Made by a program: the position numbers and the translations under genes
DNA from: Nonomuraea turkmeniaca
GTDB taxonomy: Bacteria; Actinomycetota; Actinomycetes; Streptosporangiales; Streptosporangiaceae
Direction: 5' to 3'
DNA length: 37,603 nucleotides
NCBI RefSeq assembly: GCF_005889735.1
Contig: NZ_VCKY01000097.1
Location: 1 to 37,603 of the forward strand
Shown here: one piece after another, positions 23,775 to 32,472 of the stretch
Layout: each line of letters begins with the position of its first letter
How positions within the stretch are numbered: the first letter of the stretch is position 1
The notes under the pieces: model-generated
Database searches by the model: none
Told to the model about the DNA's origin: nothing
Seen by the model: only the letters and a program-made list of their open reading frames with translations

Positions 23775-26700
23775 TCAGGCGGCTGTCGGGCCGGAGCTGC
23801 CCGGGCTGGCGTGCCACAGGCGCTGGGGCGGGGTGACGACAGCCGGGCCGAGGTCGGAGTAGGGAGAGAGGCGGAAGCCGTTGGGGTATTCGATTCTGCG
23901 CCCTCGGACACCGGCCGGCTGCTCGGGCCTCTCGGCCAGCAGCGCGCGGACCGCGTCGATGCCCTGGGCGCGCCACAGCGCGTCCAGGTCCACCAGGTCC
24001 CAGCAGTCCACCGCCCGCATCGACACCGCCCGCGTGCCCGTCCGCCGGACCACCCCCTTGGCCAGCATGAGCCACGACCCGAAGACGGTGGCCGCGCACC
24101 GCCCCTGCACCGACTCGAAGAACGTCAGGTCGATCGGCCCGGTCGAGTCGTCGAGCGTGGCGAAGATGACCCGCTGGCCCGAGCGCACGGCAGGCGTCTG
24201 CGTCGCCACCTTGACCCCCGCCACCAGCACCTCGGCCCCGTTGCGCTGCGCGAGAAGATCCTTGGAACGTACCACTCCGAGCAGGTCGAGCAGCTCGTCG
24301 TGGAAACTGATGATGTGCCGGCTGATGTCGATGCCGAGGATCTCCAGCTCGGCCTCGACCATCTCCGTCTCGGTCATCTCGGGCAGCTCCCCCGGCGGCA
24401 GGTGCTCGGTGAAGCCCAGCGGGAGCTGCACCGAGGGCTCCTCCACCGAGGAAGGGCGCGTGGAGGTGTAGCGCTTGGAGGCGCGCGAACCGGCCCGCAC
24501 GCCGCTCGAGGAGCCCCGCTCCAGCGCGCCGACCTGGGCGATCAGGTCACGCCTGGTCAGCTCGCCCGGCCGCCAGCGCGGCCCGCCCGGGTGCAGGTCG
24601 TGCAGCGCGTCCAGGCCGCCGACCTGGACGATCCGCTCGATCGTGGGCCGCGAGGGCCGGGCACGGTCCCAGAAGTCGGCCAGCGACGTGTACGGCTGCC
24701 CCGCCACCATCCGCTCGACCTCCGCCTCGCTCACCCCCTTGATCGCCGAGAACGGCACTCGCAACGCGTACCCCTTGCCGATCTCGCCGATCCTGAACTC
24801 CACGCGCGACGGCCGCGAAGGCCCGGAAACACGCGCCTGGGCGCGCGGCCCGAGCCGCTCCACCCGCCAGTCCTTGCCCGACTTGTTGATGTCGAGCGGC
24901 AGGATCTTGATCCCGCACTGCCTGGCCTCGTCGATGATGACGCGCGGCGGGTACATGCCGGGCTCGTGCGTGAGCACCCCGGCGAAGAACGCCGCCGCGT
25001 GGTGCCGCTTCAGCCAGGCCGACTGGTAGGTAGGCAGCGCGAACGCCGCCGCGTGCGCCTTGCAGAACCCGAACGCCCCGAACGCGTCCAGCACCTGCCA
25101 GGCCCGCTCCACGGACGCGTCGTCGAAGCCGTTGGACTGGGCCAAGGGCACGAACACCCGGCGCACCCGATCCCGCCCCTCCGGCGTGTCGAGGGTGCGC
25201 CGCAACTTCTCGGCGTACGACAGGTCCCGCCCGGTCATCACCGAGATGATCCTGAGCACCTGCTCGTGGAAGACCACGACGCCGTGCGTCTCCTTCAACG
25301 CCTCCCGCAGCCGCTCGTGCGGATAGTGCGGCTGCCGCCACCCGTGCCTGGCCTCCAAGTAGGGGGTGACCATGTCGGAGTTGACCGGCCCAGGACGGAA
25401 CAGCGAGATGTCCACGATCAGGTCGTGCAGCGTCCGCGGTTCCAGCTTGGCCACCAGCTCCCGCTGGCCGGGCGACTCGATCTGGAAGCAGCCGAGCGTG
25501 CGGGAGGCGCAGATCATGTCGTAGGTGTCCTGGTCGTCGTGCGGCACGTACCGGACGCCGGGGTCGTCTCCATGCTGGGTGTCCAGCTCGACCACGACGT
25601 CGTCCACGCGCTTGATCTCGCTCAGCGCGTACGCCATCGCGGACTGCATCCGCACGCCCAGCACGTCGAGCTTGAGCAGCCCGGCCTCCTCCACGTCGTC
25701 CTTGTCGAACTGCGACATCGGGAACTCCAGCAGGCTGCGCTCCACTGGCGTCCTGTCCCGCAGTCCCATGTTGCCGATCAGCACGCCGCACGGGTGCAGC
25801 GCGATGTGCCTGGGCAGGCCGTCGAGCTTCTCCGCCAGCCGGAACACCCGGTCCAGGCCCGCCTCGTTGAGCCGGCTGTCACGCAACTCCGGCAGGTCGT
25901 GCAGCGACGCGGTGATCTGCCTGGCCCTGATGTGCGGGAACGCCTTGGCGATCGCGTCGATCTCGTGCGGCGGCAGGCCCATCGCGCCGGCGACGTCACG
26001 GATGGCGCTGCGCGCCCGGTAGGTCTCCATCATGGACACGCAGGCCACGCGGGCCTCGCCGTACTGGTCGAAGATGGCCTTGTAGCAGTCGAGCCGGCGG
26101 GCGGACTCCACGTCGACGTCGATGTCGGGCAGCCCTATGCGGCCTTCGGACAGGAAACGCTCCATGAGCAGGTCATGGTCGAGCGGATTGACCTCGCCGA
26201 TGCCGATGAGGTAGTTGACCAGGCTGCCGGCGCCCGAGCCGCGGATGGCGCAACGAATGCCCATGCCGCGGATCATGTCCGTGATGCCGGCCACGGCGAT
26301 GAAATATCCGGACAGGCGCTTCTTCTCGATGATGGCCATCTCGTCCCGCAGACGGCGGCCGGCGTCGCCGGAGCGGTCGAGGCCGCGCCTGATCAGCCCG
26401 TCCTCGACGCGGTGGCGCAGCAGCGGCACCGGGTCGCGGCCGATCTCGGGCAGGTGCAGGTTCGGCGGGTCGTTGCGGAGCGTGAGCAGGTCGAGCGGCT
26501 CCATCGAGCACGCCTCGGCCAGCCGCCTGGTCGTGTACAGCAGCCGGGCCACCCGCTCCTGGTCCGCGCCGCAGACCTTGGCCGCCACCTGCCACATCTC
26601 CTTGGTGCCCTTGAGATAGGCGTGCGAGGTGGTGCGGTCCAGGTGGCGCGGGTGCAGCGGGACGAGCTGGCGGGCCGCGTCGAGCACGTCGCCGACCTGG

Positions 26701-27392
26701 TGGTCGACCGGGTCCAGGTAACGCACCGCGTTGGTGAGCACGGCCGGCACGCCCATGGACTCGGCCAGGCCGAGCATGCGTACGGCGGTGGTGGCGTCGC
26801 GGTAGCCGTACTGGTCGACCAGCTCGATCACCACGCCGGGCACCGCGTCCCGCCACAGGCCGAGCAGCGTCCTGGCCTGCTCGTCGCGCCGCTCGGCCAC
26901 CGCGCGGCCCACGTCGGACCGGGGGCCGAGCAGCACGACCAGGCCGTCCTCGGCGCCGAACCCGTGGTCGCCGCCCGGCTCGCCCGCCCACTCGCCGACC
27001 AGCTCGCGGGTCACCTCCGGCTTGCCGCGCTCACCGGCGTAGTGGGCGGCCGTGACCAGCCGGCACAAGCGCGACCAGCCGCGACCGCGGGCCAGCACGG
27101 TGATCCGGTCCTCGGCGTTCGGCCCGGTCCTGGGGCGGGGAACGGGCAGGCCGGGAAGCAGGGACGGGGCCGGGGTGTCGAGCGCCAGGTTCACGCCGAG
27201 CACCGGGGCGATCCCGGCCTCGGCGCACGCCTGGGCGTGCTTGACGGCGCCGTAGAGACCGTCGCGGTCGGTCAGCGCCAGGATGTCCATGCCGAACTCG
27301 GCCGCCCGGCGCACCAGCGCCTGCGGGAAGGCGGTCCCGTAGCGCATGGAGTACGCGGAGCACACGTCCAGGTGCGGGAACGGGGGCGCCAT
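23775..27392 (-). CDS. dnaE2: Error-prone DNA polymerase III alpha subunit, DnaE2 type
   Basis: 1205 residues of the C-family polymerase fold. An N-terminal PHP domain is followed by the palm, with catalytic Asps in LPDIDVDVES (about 422-430) and LLKLDVLG, then finger, helix-hairpin-helix and OB-fold regions. The PHP metal motif is degenerate: the usual HxH reads HLDV and ALTDHD reads ALTDRD, so PHP nuclease activity is not expected. A QLPLGF hexapeptide (24411-24428) looks like a beta-clamp-binding motif. It is longer than mycobacterial DnaE2 (about 1080). The ATG overlaps the DUF6504 stop (TGATG), so the two form one operon under the LexA box upstream. DnaE2 performs mutagenic translesion synthesis after DNA damage, usually with ImuA' and ImuB, which are absent here. 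Confidence 0.88.
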   Translation of the reverse strand: MAPPFPHLDVCSAYSMRYGTAFPQALVRRAAEFGMDILALTDRDGLYGAVKHAQACAEAGIAPVLGVNLALDTPAPSLLPGLPVPRPRTGPNAEDRITVLARGRGWSRLCRLVTAAHYAGERGKPEVTRELVGEWAGEPGGDHGFGAEDGLVVLLGPRSDVGRAVAERRDEQARTLLGLWRDAVPGVVIELVDQYGYRDATTAVRMLGLAESMGVPAVLTNAVRYLDPVDHQVGDVLDAARQLVPLHPRHLDRTTSHAYLKGTKEMWQVAAKVCGADQERVARLLYTTRRLAEACSMEPLDLLTLRNDPPNLHLPEIGRDPVPLLRHRVEDGLIRRGLDRSGDAGRRLRDEMAIIEKKRLSGYFIAVAGITDMIRGMGIRCAIRGSGAGSLVNYLIGIGEVNPLDHDLLMERFLSEGRIGLPDIDVDVESARRLDCYKAIFDQYGEARVACVSMMETYRARSAIRDVAGAMGLPPHEIDAIAKAFPHIRARQITASLHDLPELRDSRLNEAGLDRVFRLAEKLDGLPRHIALHPCGVLIGNMGLRDRTPVERSLLEFPMSQFDKDDVEEAGLLKLDVLGVRMQSAMAYALSEIKRVDDVVVELDTQHGDDPGVRYVPHDDQDTYDMICASRTLGCFQIESPGQRELVAKLEPRTLHDLIVDISLFRPGPVNSDMVTPYLEARHGWRQPHYPHERLREALKETHGVVVFHEQVLRIISVMTGRDLSYAEKLRRTLDTPEGRDRVRRVFVPLAQSNGFDDASVERAWQVLDAFGAFGFCKAHAAAFALPTYQSAWLKRHHAAAFFAGVLTHEPGMYPPRVIIDEARQCGIKILPLDINKSGKDWRVERLGPRAQARVSGPSRPSRVEFRIGEIGKGYALRVPFSAIKGVSEAEVERMVAGQPYTSLADFWDRARPSRPTIERIVQVGGLDALHDLHPGGPRWRPGELTRRDLIAQVGALERGSSSGVRAGSRASKRYTSTRPSSVEEPSVQLPLGFTEHLPPGELPEMTETEMVEAELEILGIDISRHIISFHDELLDLLGVVRSKDLLAQRNGAEVLVAGVKVATQTPAVRSGQRVIFATLDDSTGPIDLTFFESVQGRCAATVFGSWLMLAKGVVRRTGTRAVSMRAVDCWDLVDLDALWRAQGIDAVRALLAERPEQPAGVRGRRIEYPNGFRLSPYSDLGPAVVTPPQRLWHASPGSSGPTAA

Positions 27393-27658
27393 CAGTCCCA
27401 CGCCCTCAGCATCAACCAGCCGTTGCTGGCGGTGTCGTACCGCAGCTCGTACGAGCCGACCTCGCGCCCCGGGGTGGCCTCCACCCGCCAGAACTGGCGC
27501 TCGCCGGGGTCGCCCTCGCCGGTCTTCCACCACTCGCGCGCGACCACCCAGTGGTCCAGGACACGGCGGACGAGATAGAGCCGATCCCGCCAGACGAACT
27601 GGGTCGGCTCCCCGTCCCGGGTCCACACCTCTATCGGATCGCCATAGAGTCTGCTCAA
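27392..27658 (-). CDS. DUF6504 family protein
   Basis: 88 residues rich in Trp and Arg (PTQFVWRDRLYLVRRVLDHW, EWWKTGEGDP), matching the small DUF6504 proteins usually encoded beside imuB/dnaE2 in actinobacteria. Function unknown; the setting suggests a mutasome accessory role. TTG start at 27658 with GGGGAG upstream (7-8 nt); no in-frame ATG is available. Its stop overlaps the dnaE2 ATG by one base, so translation is coupled. Confidence 0.75.
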   Translation of the reverse strand: MSRLYGDPIEVWTRDGEPTQFVWRDRLYLVRRVLDHWVVAREWWKTGEGDPGERQFWRVEATPGREVGSYELRYDTASNGWLMLRAWD

Positions 27659-27723
27659 GACGCTTCTCCCCGCGGCTCTGGTCCTATAGCTGAGCCACCC
27701 GGGGGAAGGCGGGCGCTTATAAG

Positions 27724-27738
27724 TCGAACATATGTTCT
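27724..27738. promoter_or_regulatory. LexA (SOS) box of the DUF6504-dnaE2 operon
   Basis: TCGAACATATGTTCT has the actinobacterial LexA half site TCGAAC, a 4-bp spacer and GTTC of the second half, close to TCGAAC-N4-GTTCGA. It lies 65 bp upstream of the DUF6504 start codon; its last base touches the stop codon of the GntR gene. DNA-damage control of the operon is therefore expected. Confidence 0.85.
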
Positions 27739-28484
27739 CAGCCCCGAGATCGCAAGTCGATTGCCTGCCGAACGAGCGGGTTCGCGCCGATCGAGTTGCG
27801 GATGCTGAAGGCCACGCTGCCTGCGCGGTAGCGGTCGTCGGAGGTCTCCACGGGGCGGCCCTCGTGGGTGGTGGTGGTCCTGCGCTGGCGCAGCAGCGGG
27901 CTGCCGCGGCGCACGCCCAGCAGACGGGCGTCGTGGACCCCGGCGGAGACCGCGTCGATGAGGTGCTCGCCGTACGCGAACACGAGCCCGATCGTGTCGT
28001 ACAGCGCCTCGGTGACCGACTCGCAGTCGGCGGGCAGCCGTTCGACGACGGAGGCCACCCACCCGGCGTACACCGTCCGCTCGACGAGGACGGGCTCGTC
28101 CTCCAGTGTGCGCACGCGCAGCACCTCCAGCACCTCGCCGCCGCCTAATCTGGCGGACTCGGCGGCGCTCGCCCGGCGGCGGCGCTGCTCGATCACCTGG
28201 CCGCCGAAGCGGTAGCCGCCCGCGCGCGCCCACTGGGCGAAGCTGTGCAACTCGGCGAAGCTCTGGCTGCGGGCGGCGCCGAGCACGATGCGCCTTGCAC
28301 CCTGCCTGGAGCCGACCAGGCCCTCGGCGACCAGCACGGCCACCGCCTGGCGCACGGTGCCGCGGGCCGCGCGGAACCGCCCGGCCAGCTCGGCCTCGCT
28401 CGGGAGCTGGGATCCGACCGGGTACGCGCCGGAGAGGATCTCTTCCCGCAGCTCATCGGCGATCAGTTCATAGCGCGCAACCAT
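27738..28484 (-). CDS. GntR/HutC-family transcriptional regulator with UTRA domain
   Basis: 248 residues: N-terminal winged helix-turn-helix (LPSEAELAGRFRAARGTVRQ, 28-47) and a C-terminal UTRA ligand domain (ELHSFAQWARAGGYRFGGQV, PVLVERTVYAGW, VETSDDRYRAGSVAFSI). The start is ATG at 28484 with AAGGGG upstream; the frame is open a further 11 codons. Divergent from the uptake operon, whose substrate it probably senses, with an inverted repeat between them. Its sequence groups with regulators of sugar-amine, phosphonate or amino-acid transport; the ligand is unknown. Confidence 0.85.
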   Translation of the reverse strand: MVARYELIADELREEILSGAYPVGSQLPSEAELAGRFRAARGTVRQAVAVLVAEGLVGSRQGARRIVLGAARSQSFAELHSFAQWARAGGYRFGGQVIEQRRRRASAAESARLGGGEVLEVLRVRTLEDEPVLVERTVYAGWVASVVERLPADCESVTEALYDTIGLVFAYGEHLIDAVSAGVHDARLLGVRRGSPLLRQRRTTTTHEGRPVETSDDRYRAGSVAFSIRNSIGANPLVRQAIDLRSRG

Positions 28485-28539
28485 GGCCGCCCCTTCCCAT
28501 TCACGAAAGAGCAACATTCATGCGACTTACTAGTGCTCG

Positions 28540-28553
28540 CTTGTTTGTACAAG
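28540..28553. promoter_or_regulatory. Candidate GntR operator upstream of the uptake operon
   Basis: CTTGTTTGTACAAG contains the perfect palindrome TTGTACAA (28545-28552) and the wider CTTGT/ACAAG arms. It lies between the divergent GntR gene and the lipoprotein gene, 44 bp before the latter's start. The core resembles HutC-type GT...AC operators. ACTAGT at 28529-28534 is a second small palindrome. Confidence 0.5.
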
Positions 28554-28596
28554 TTCCTCTAGCTTCTTTCCACACCCCCTGCATAGTGGAGGCGTC

Positions 28597-29751
28597 GTGT
28601 TCACATCTCGCGCCCGCGCGGCCGGCCTTGCCGCAACCCTCACCGTAGTCACCGCGGCATGCGGCGCCGCCCCCGGCACCCAGGCCACCACACAAGCGTC
28701 CCAAGGCGGGGTGAACGCGGCCACCGCCACCTCCGCCGCCGACTTCGGCGGCTTCGACAAGCTCGTCGAGGCCGCCAAGAAGGAGGGCAACCTGCACGTC
28801 ATCGCCCTGCCGCCGAACTGGGCCAACTACGGCGAGATCATCGAGAAGTTCCAGACCAAGTACGGCATCAAGATCGAGAGCGAGACTCCCGACGCGGCCA
28901 GCGCCGACGAGATCAACGCGGTGAAGACCCGCAAGGGTCAGGACCGCGCTCCCGACGTGCTCGACCTCGGCCAGTCGTTCGCGCTCAGCGGCGCCGCCGA
29001 GGGGCTGTTCGCGCCGTACAAGGTGCAGACGTTCGACAAGATCCCCGAGGGGCAGAAGGAGCCGACCGGGCTCTGGGCCAACGACTACGGCGGCTACGTG
29101 TCGATCGGCTGCGACGCGAAGAAGATCACCAACTGCCCGACCAGCTTCGCCGATCTGCTCAAGCCCGAGTACAAGGGCAAGGTCGCGATGAACGGCAACC
29201 CGACCAAGGCGGGCTCGGCCTTCGCCGGCGTGTACGCGGCCGCCCTGGCCAACGGCGGCTCGTTCGACGACATCCAGCCCGGCATCATGTTCTTCAAGAA
29301 GCTCAAGGACGTCGGCAACTACAACCCGGTCGAGACCACGCCGGCCACCATCGAGAAGGGCGAGACCCAGATCAGCATCGACTGGGACTACAACAACGCC
29401 GCCTACGCGCCCCAGATGACGGCCAAGGGCATCGACTGGAAGGTCAACGTGCCGTCCGACGGCAAGTACTTCCAGATGTACGCCCAGGCCATCAACAAGG
29501 ACGCCCCGCACCCGGCGGCGGCCAGGCTCTGGCAGGAGTACCTCTACAGCGCCGAGGGCCAGAACCTCTTCCTCAAGGGCTTCGCCCGTCCCGTGCTGCT
29601 GCCGTCGATGACCACCGACGGCACCGCGGACAAGGCGCTGGCCGAGAAGCTGCCCGCGGTGGAAGGCACGCCCACGTTCCCGACGACCGCGCAGGTGGAC
29701 GCGGCCAAGGCCAAGCTGGCCAGCGGCTGGGACGCCGCGATCTCGGGATGA
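28597..29751 (+). CDS. ABC transporter substrate-binding lipoprotein
   Basis: 384 residues with a lipoprotein signal peptide and lipobox VTAAC (Cys22), then a family-1-type periplasmic binding protein (FDKLVEAAKKEGNLHVIALP, YGEIIEKFQTKYGIKIE, KTRKGQDRAPDVLDLGQSFA, GQISIDWDYN-like region near 250). The overall pattern matches iron/polyamine/2-aminoethylphosphonate binders. GTG start with GGAGG 4 nt upstream. It is first in a five-gene run with two permeases, an ATPase and a HAD hydrolase; its stop overlaps the first permease start (ATGA). The substrate is not certain; the HAD phosphatase partner makes a phosphorylated or phosphonate compound attractive. Confidence 0.85.
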   Translation: MFTSRARAAGLAATLTVVTAACGAAPGTQATTQASQGGVNAATATSAADFGGFDKLVEAAKKEGNLHVIALPPNWANYGEIIEKFQTKYGIKIESETPDAASADEINAVKTRKGQDRAPDVLDLGQSFALSGAAEGLFAPYKVQTFDKIPEGQKEPTGLWANDYGGYVSIGCDAKKITNCPTSFADLLKPEYKGKVAMNGNPTKAGSAFAGVYAAALANGGSFDDIQPGIMFFKKLKDVGNYNPVETTPATIEKGETQISIDWDYNNAAYAPQMTAKGIDWKVNVPSDGKYFQMYAQAINKDAPHPAAARLWQEYLYSAEGQNLFLKGFARPVLLPSMTTDGTADKALAEKLPAVEGTPTFPTTAQVDAAKAKLASGWDAAISG

Positions 29752-30572
29752 ACCGGACCCGTTCGAGGGGCTGGCTGGGGGCGCTGCCCCTGCTGGCGTT
29801 CTTCGCGTTCGTCTTCGGAGTCCCCGCCATCGCGCTGGTGGCGGGGGCGTTCACCGCCCAAGGGCGGCCGAGTCTGGCGAACCTGGCGCAGAGCCTGCAG
29901 GGCGGCTACCTCACCGCCATGATCGGCAGCGTGCGGCTGTCGGCCGTGGTCGCGCTGCTGGGGGCCGTGCTCGGCACGTTCCTCGCTCACGCCGTCGTGA
30001 CCTCGCGCTTCACGCTGCTGCGGGAGGCGGTGCTGACGGCCTCCGGGGTGCTGGCCAACTTCGGCGGGGTGCCACTGGCGTTCTTCTGGATCGCCACGCT
30101 CGGCAACTCGGGCGTGGTCAGCGGCCTGATCGGGCTGCCGTCGGGCTCGCTGTACACGTTCTGGGGCCTCGCGGTGGTCTACCTCTACTTCTCGATCCCG
30201 CTGATGGTTCTGGTCATGGCGCCGGCACTGGACGGGTTGCGGCCGCAGTGGCGCGAGGCGGCGGCGAACAACGGGGCGACCGCCTGGCACTACTGGCGGT
30301 TCGTGGCGCTGCCGGTGCTGACGCCGGCCATGCTGGGCGGGGTGGTGCTGCTCTTCGGGTCCTCCTTCTCCGCGTACGCCACCGCCAACGCCATGGTCGG
30401 CACCGTCGTGCCGCTCGTCACCCTGAAGATCGCCAGTGCGCTCACCGGCGACGTGCTGATCGGCTACGAGAACATCGCGCTGGCGCTCAGCCTCGACATG
30501 ATCGTGGTGGCCGGGCTGGTGATGGCGATCTACCTGCCGCTGCAGAGGAGGAGCTCCCGATGGCTGCACTGA
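29748..30572 (+). CDS. ABC transporter permease 1
   Basis: 274 residues, six hydrophobic helices beginning with GALPLLAFFAFVFGVPAIAL. The coupling-loop motif is REAAANNGATAWHYWRFVAL, typical of binding-protein-dependent permeases (EAAxxxGA...F). It pairs with permease 2 to form a heterodimeric channel. The ATG at 29748 overlaps the lipoprotein stop (ATGA); the frame stays open upstream through the lipoprotein gene, but that is antisense-frame noise. Stop overlaps permease 2 by 13 bp. Confidence 0.88.
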   Translation: MNRTRSRGWLGALPLLAFFAFVFGVPAIALVAGAFTAQGRPSLANLAQSLQGGYLTAMIGSVRLSAVVALLGAVLGTFLAHAVVTSRFTLLREAVLTASGVLANFGGVPLAFFWIATLGNSGVVSGLIGLPSGSLYTFWGLAVVYLYFSIPLMVLVMAPALDGLRPQWREAAANNGATAWHYWRFVALPVLTPAMLGGVVLLFGSSFSAYATANAMVGTVVPLVTLKIASALTGDVLIGYENIALALSLDMIVVAGLVMAIYLPLQRRSSRWLH

Positions 30573-31402
30573 CCGGGCTGGAGCGGGTCTCCGGGGCTGC
30601 CGCGCGGCCTCGCGTGTGGCGCGGGGTGGTGTTCCTGCTGGCCGCCGCGTACTTCCTGATCCCGCTCGGCGCCTCCTTCTGGTACACGGTCCACACACCC
30701 GTCGAAGGGGTGTCGCTGTCCGCCTACGGGGAGTTGCTGACGGCCGAGGGGTTCGTGCGGTCGCTGCTGCTGTCGCTGGGGCTGGCGGCCGCCACGATCG
30801 TGCTGGTGCTGCTGCTGTCGCTGCCCGCGATGCTGGCCGTGCGGCTGTTCGCGCCGCGGCTGCGGCCCGTGATGGAGGTGCTCTGCACGCTGCCGCTGGT
30901 GGTGCCGCCGATCACGTTCGTCGCCGGGATCGGGACGTCGTTGCGGGTGGGGACGGACGTGCTGGCGCCGACGCCGTTCTGGGCCACGATCATCGCGGTG
31001 CAGGATCCGGGGTTCCCCGTGGTGCTGGTGCTGGCGTACGTGGTGCTGGTGCTGCCGTTCGTCTACCGGTCGCTGGACGCCGGGCTGCGGACGATGGACG
31101 TGCGGACGCTGGTCGAGGCGGCCCGCAATCTGGGCGCCTCGTGGCCGTACGTGCTGTTCCGGGTCGTCGTGCCCAACCTGCGCTCGGCGCTGGCCAGCGC
31201 GTCGTTCCTGACGCTGGCGCTGGTGCTGGGCGAGTACACCGTCGCCAGCCTGCTGGGGTACGAGCCGTTCGCCGTGTGGATCGTCACCGCCTCCGGCTCC
31301 GCCGGGCAGCTCTCGGTCGCCGTGTCGATCCTCAGCCTGCTGCTCATCTGGCTGCTACTGCTCGCCGTGTCCACCGTTTTCGGTAGGGAGAAACAGAAAT
31401 GA
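30560..31402 (+). CDS. ABC transporter permease 2
   Basis: 280 residues with six predicted helices (VVFLLAAAYFLIPLGASFW; LLLSLGLAAATIVLVLLLSL; FPVVLVLAYVVLVLPFVYRS; ending ILSLLLIWLLLLAVSTVF) and the coupling motif VEAARNLGASWPYVLFRVVV. ATG at 30560 with GGAGGAG 6 nt upstream, inside the end of permease 1; its TGA overlaps the ATPase ATG. Same transporter as the neighbouring genes. Confidence 0.88.
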   Translation: MAALTGLERVSGAAARPRVWRGVVFLLAAAYFLIPLGASFWYTVHTPVEGVSLSAYGELLTAEGFVRSLLLSLGLAAATIVLVLLLSLPAMLAVRLFAPRLRPVMEVLCTLPLVVPPITFVAGIGTSLRVGTDVLAPTPFWATIIAVQDPGFPVVLVLAYVVLVLPFVYRSLDAGLRTMDVRTLVEAARNLGASWPYVLFRVVVPNLRSALASASFLTLALVLGEYTVASLLGYEPFAVWIVTASGSAGQLSVAVSILSLLLIWLLLLAVSTVFGREKQK

Positions 31403-32472
31403 CCGCATCGGTGGAGTTCCGCGCGTTGCGGCGGGTGTTCGGCAAGACGGTCGCGCTGGACGGCCTCGACCTGATCATCGCGCCCGGCGAGTTCGTCGCC
31501 CTGCTCGGGCCCTCGGGCTGCGGCAAGACGACGGCGCTGCGGTGCGTGGCCGGGTTCGAGCGGCCGGACTCCGGCGCGGTGCTGGTGGACGGCCGGGACA
31601 TCACGAACGTCCCGGCCAACAAGCGGGACGCGGGCATGGTCTTCCAGTCCTACTCCCTCTTCCCGAACCTCAACGCCCGCGACAACGTCGCCTTCGGCCT
31701 GCGGGTACGCAAGGTGCCGGCGGTGGTCCGGCACGCCAAGGCGGACGAGTTGCTGGAGCTCGTCGGGCTCCCCCAGCACGCCGACCGTTACCCGCACCAG
31801 CTCTCCGGCGGCCAGCAGCAACGTGTCGCGCTGGCCCGCGCGCTCGCGCTGGAGCCGCGGGTGCTGCTGCTGGACGAGCCGCTGTCGGCGCTGGACGCCA
31901 AGGTACGTGTGGCGCTGCGCGAGGAGATCCGCCGGCTCCAGCTCGACCTGGGCATCACCACGATCTTCGTCACCCATGACCAGGAGGAGGCCCTGTCGGT
32001 CGCCGACCGGGTGGCGGTGCTGCGTGAGGGGCGGCTCGAGCAGGTGGGGTCGCCTGCCGAGGTCTACGACCGGCCGGCCACGCCGTTCGTGGCGGAGTTC
32101 GTCGGCACCATGAACCACTTGGCCGGGCAGGTCACCGGGGATCAGGTGTCGGTGCTCGGGCAACTCCTGCCCGTGGACGGGAAGGTTCCTGCGGATCCAT
32201 CCGTGGACGTGCTGATCCGTCCGGAGGCGGTGCGGGTCGACCTGGATGAGGACGGGGGCGCCGAAGTGGTCACCGCGTCCTTCCGTGGCGCGTCCGTACG
32301 GCTCCGGGTGGCGGTGGCGGGCGGGGAGGTCCTCGCCGACGTGCCCGGGCACGAGGCGGCCAGCCTGGGGCCCGGCACGCGGGTCGCGGTCCGGCTGGTG
32401 GAGCGGCCGGTACTGGTGGCGGCCCGCACGGTCACGGTCCCCGCACCCGTCGTGGTCGCCGATGCCGTCTGA
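31399..32472 (+). CDS. ABC transporter ATPase (PotA/FbpC type)
   Basis: 357 residues: Walker A GPSGCGKT (37-44), Q-loop FQSYSLFPNLN, signature LSGGQQQR, Walker B LLLDEPLSALD, H-loop FVTHDQEEAL, and a C-terminal TOBE domain (from about 245, VDVLIRPEAVRVD). This is the import ATPase of the uptake system; the TOBE domain may sense regulatory ligands. ATG overlaps the permease 2 stop (ATGA). Ends 11 bp inside the start of the HAD gene. Confidence 0.9.
   Translation: MTASVEFRALRRVFGKTVALDGLDLIIAPGEFVALLGPSGCGKTTALRCVAGFERPDSGAVLVDGRDITNVPANKRDAGMVFQSYSLFPNLNARDNVAFGLRVRKVPAVVRHAKADELLELVGLPQHADRYPHQLSGGQQQRVALARALALEPRVLLLDEPLSALDAKVRVALREEIRRLQLDLGITTIFVTHDQEEALSVADRVAVLREGRLEQVGSPAEVYDRPATPFVAEFVGTMNHLAGQVTGDQVSVLGQLLPVDGKVPADPSVDVLIRPEAVRVDLDEDGGAEVVTASFRGASVRLRVAVAGGEVLADVPGHEAASLGPGTRVAVRLVERPVLVAARTVTVPAPVVVADAV

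Noticed and set aside
23811..27578. A 1255-codon open frame on the plus strand opposite dnaE2
   Set aside because: It is antisense to an intact, motif-complete polymerase gene; its Pro/Arg/His/Val-rich translation has no recognisable domain and is a by-product of high GC.
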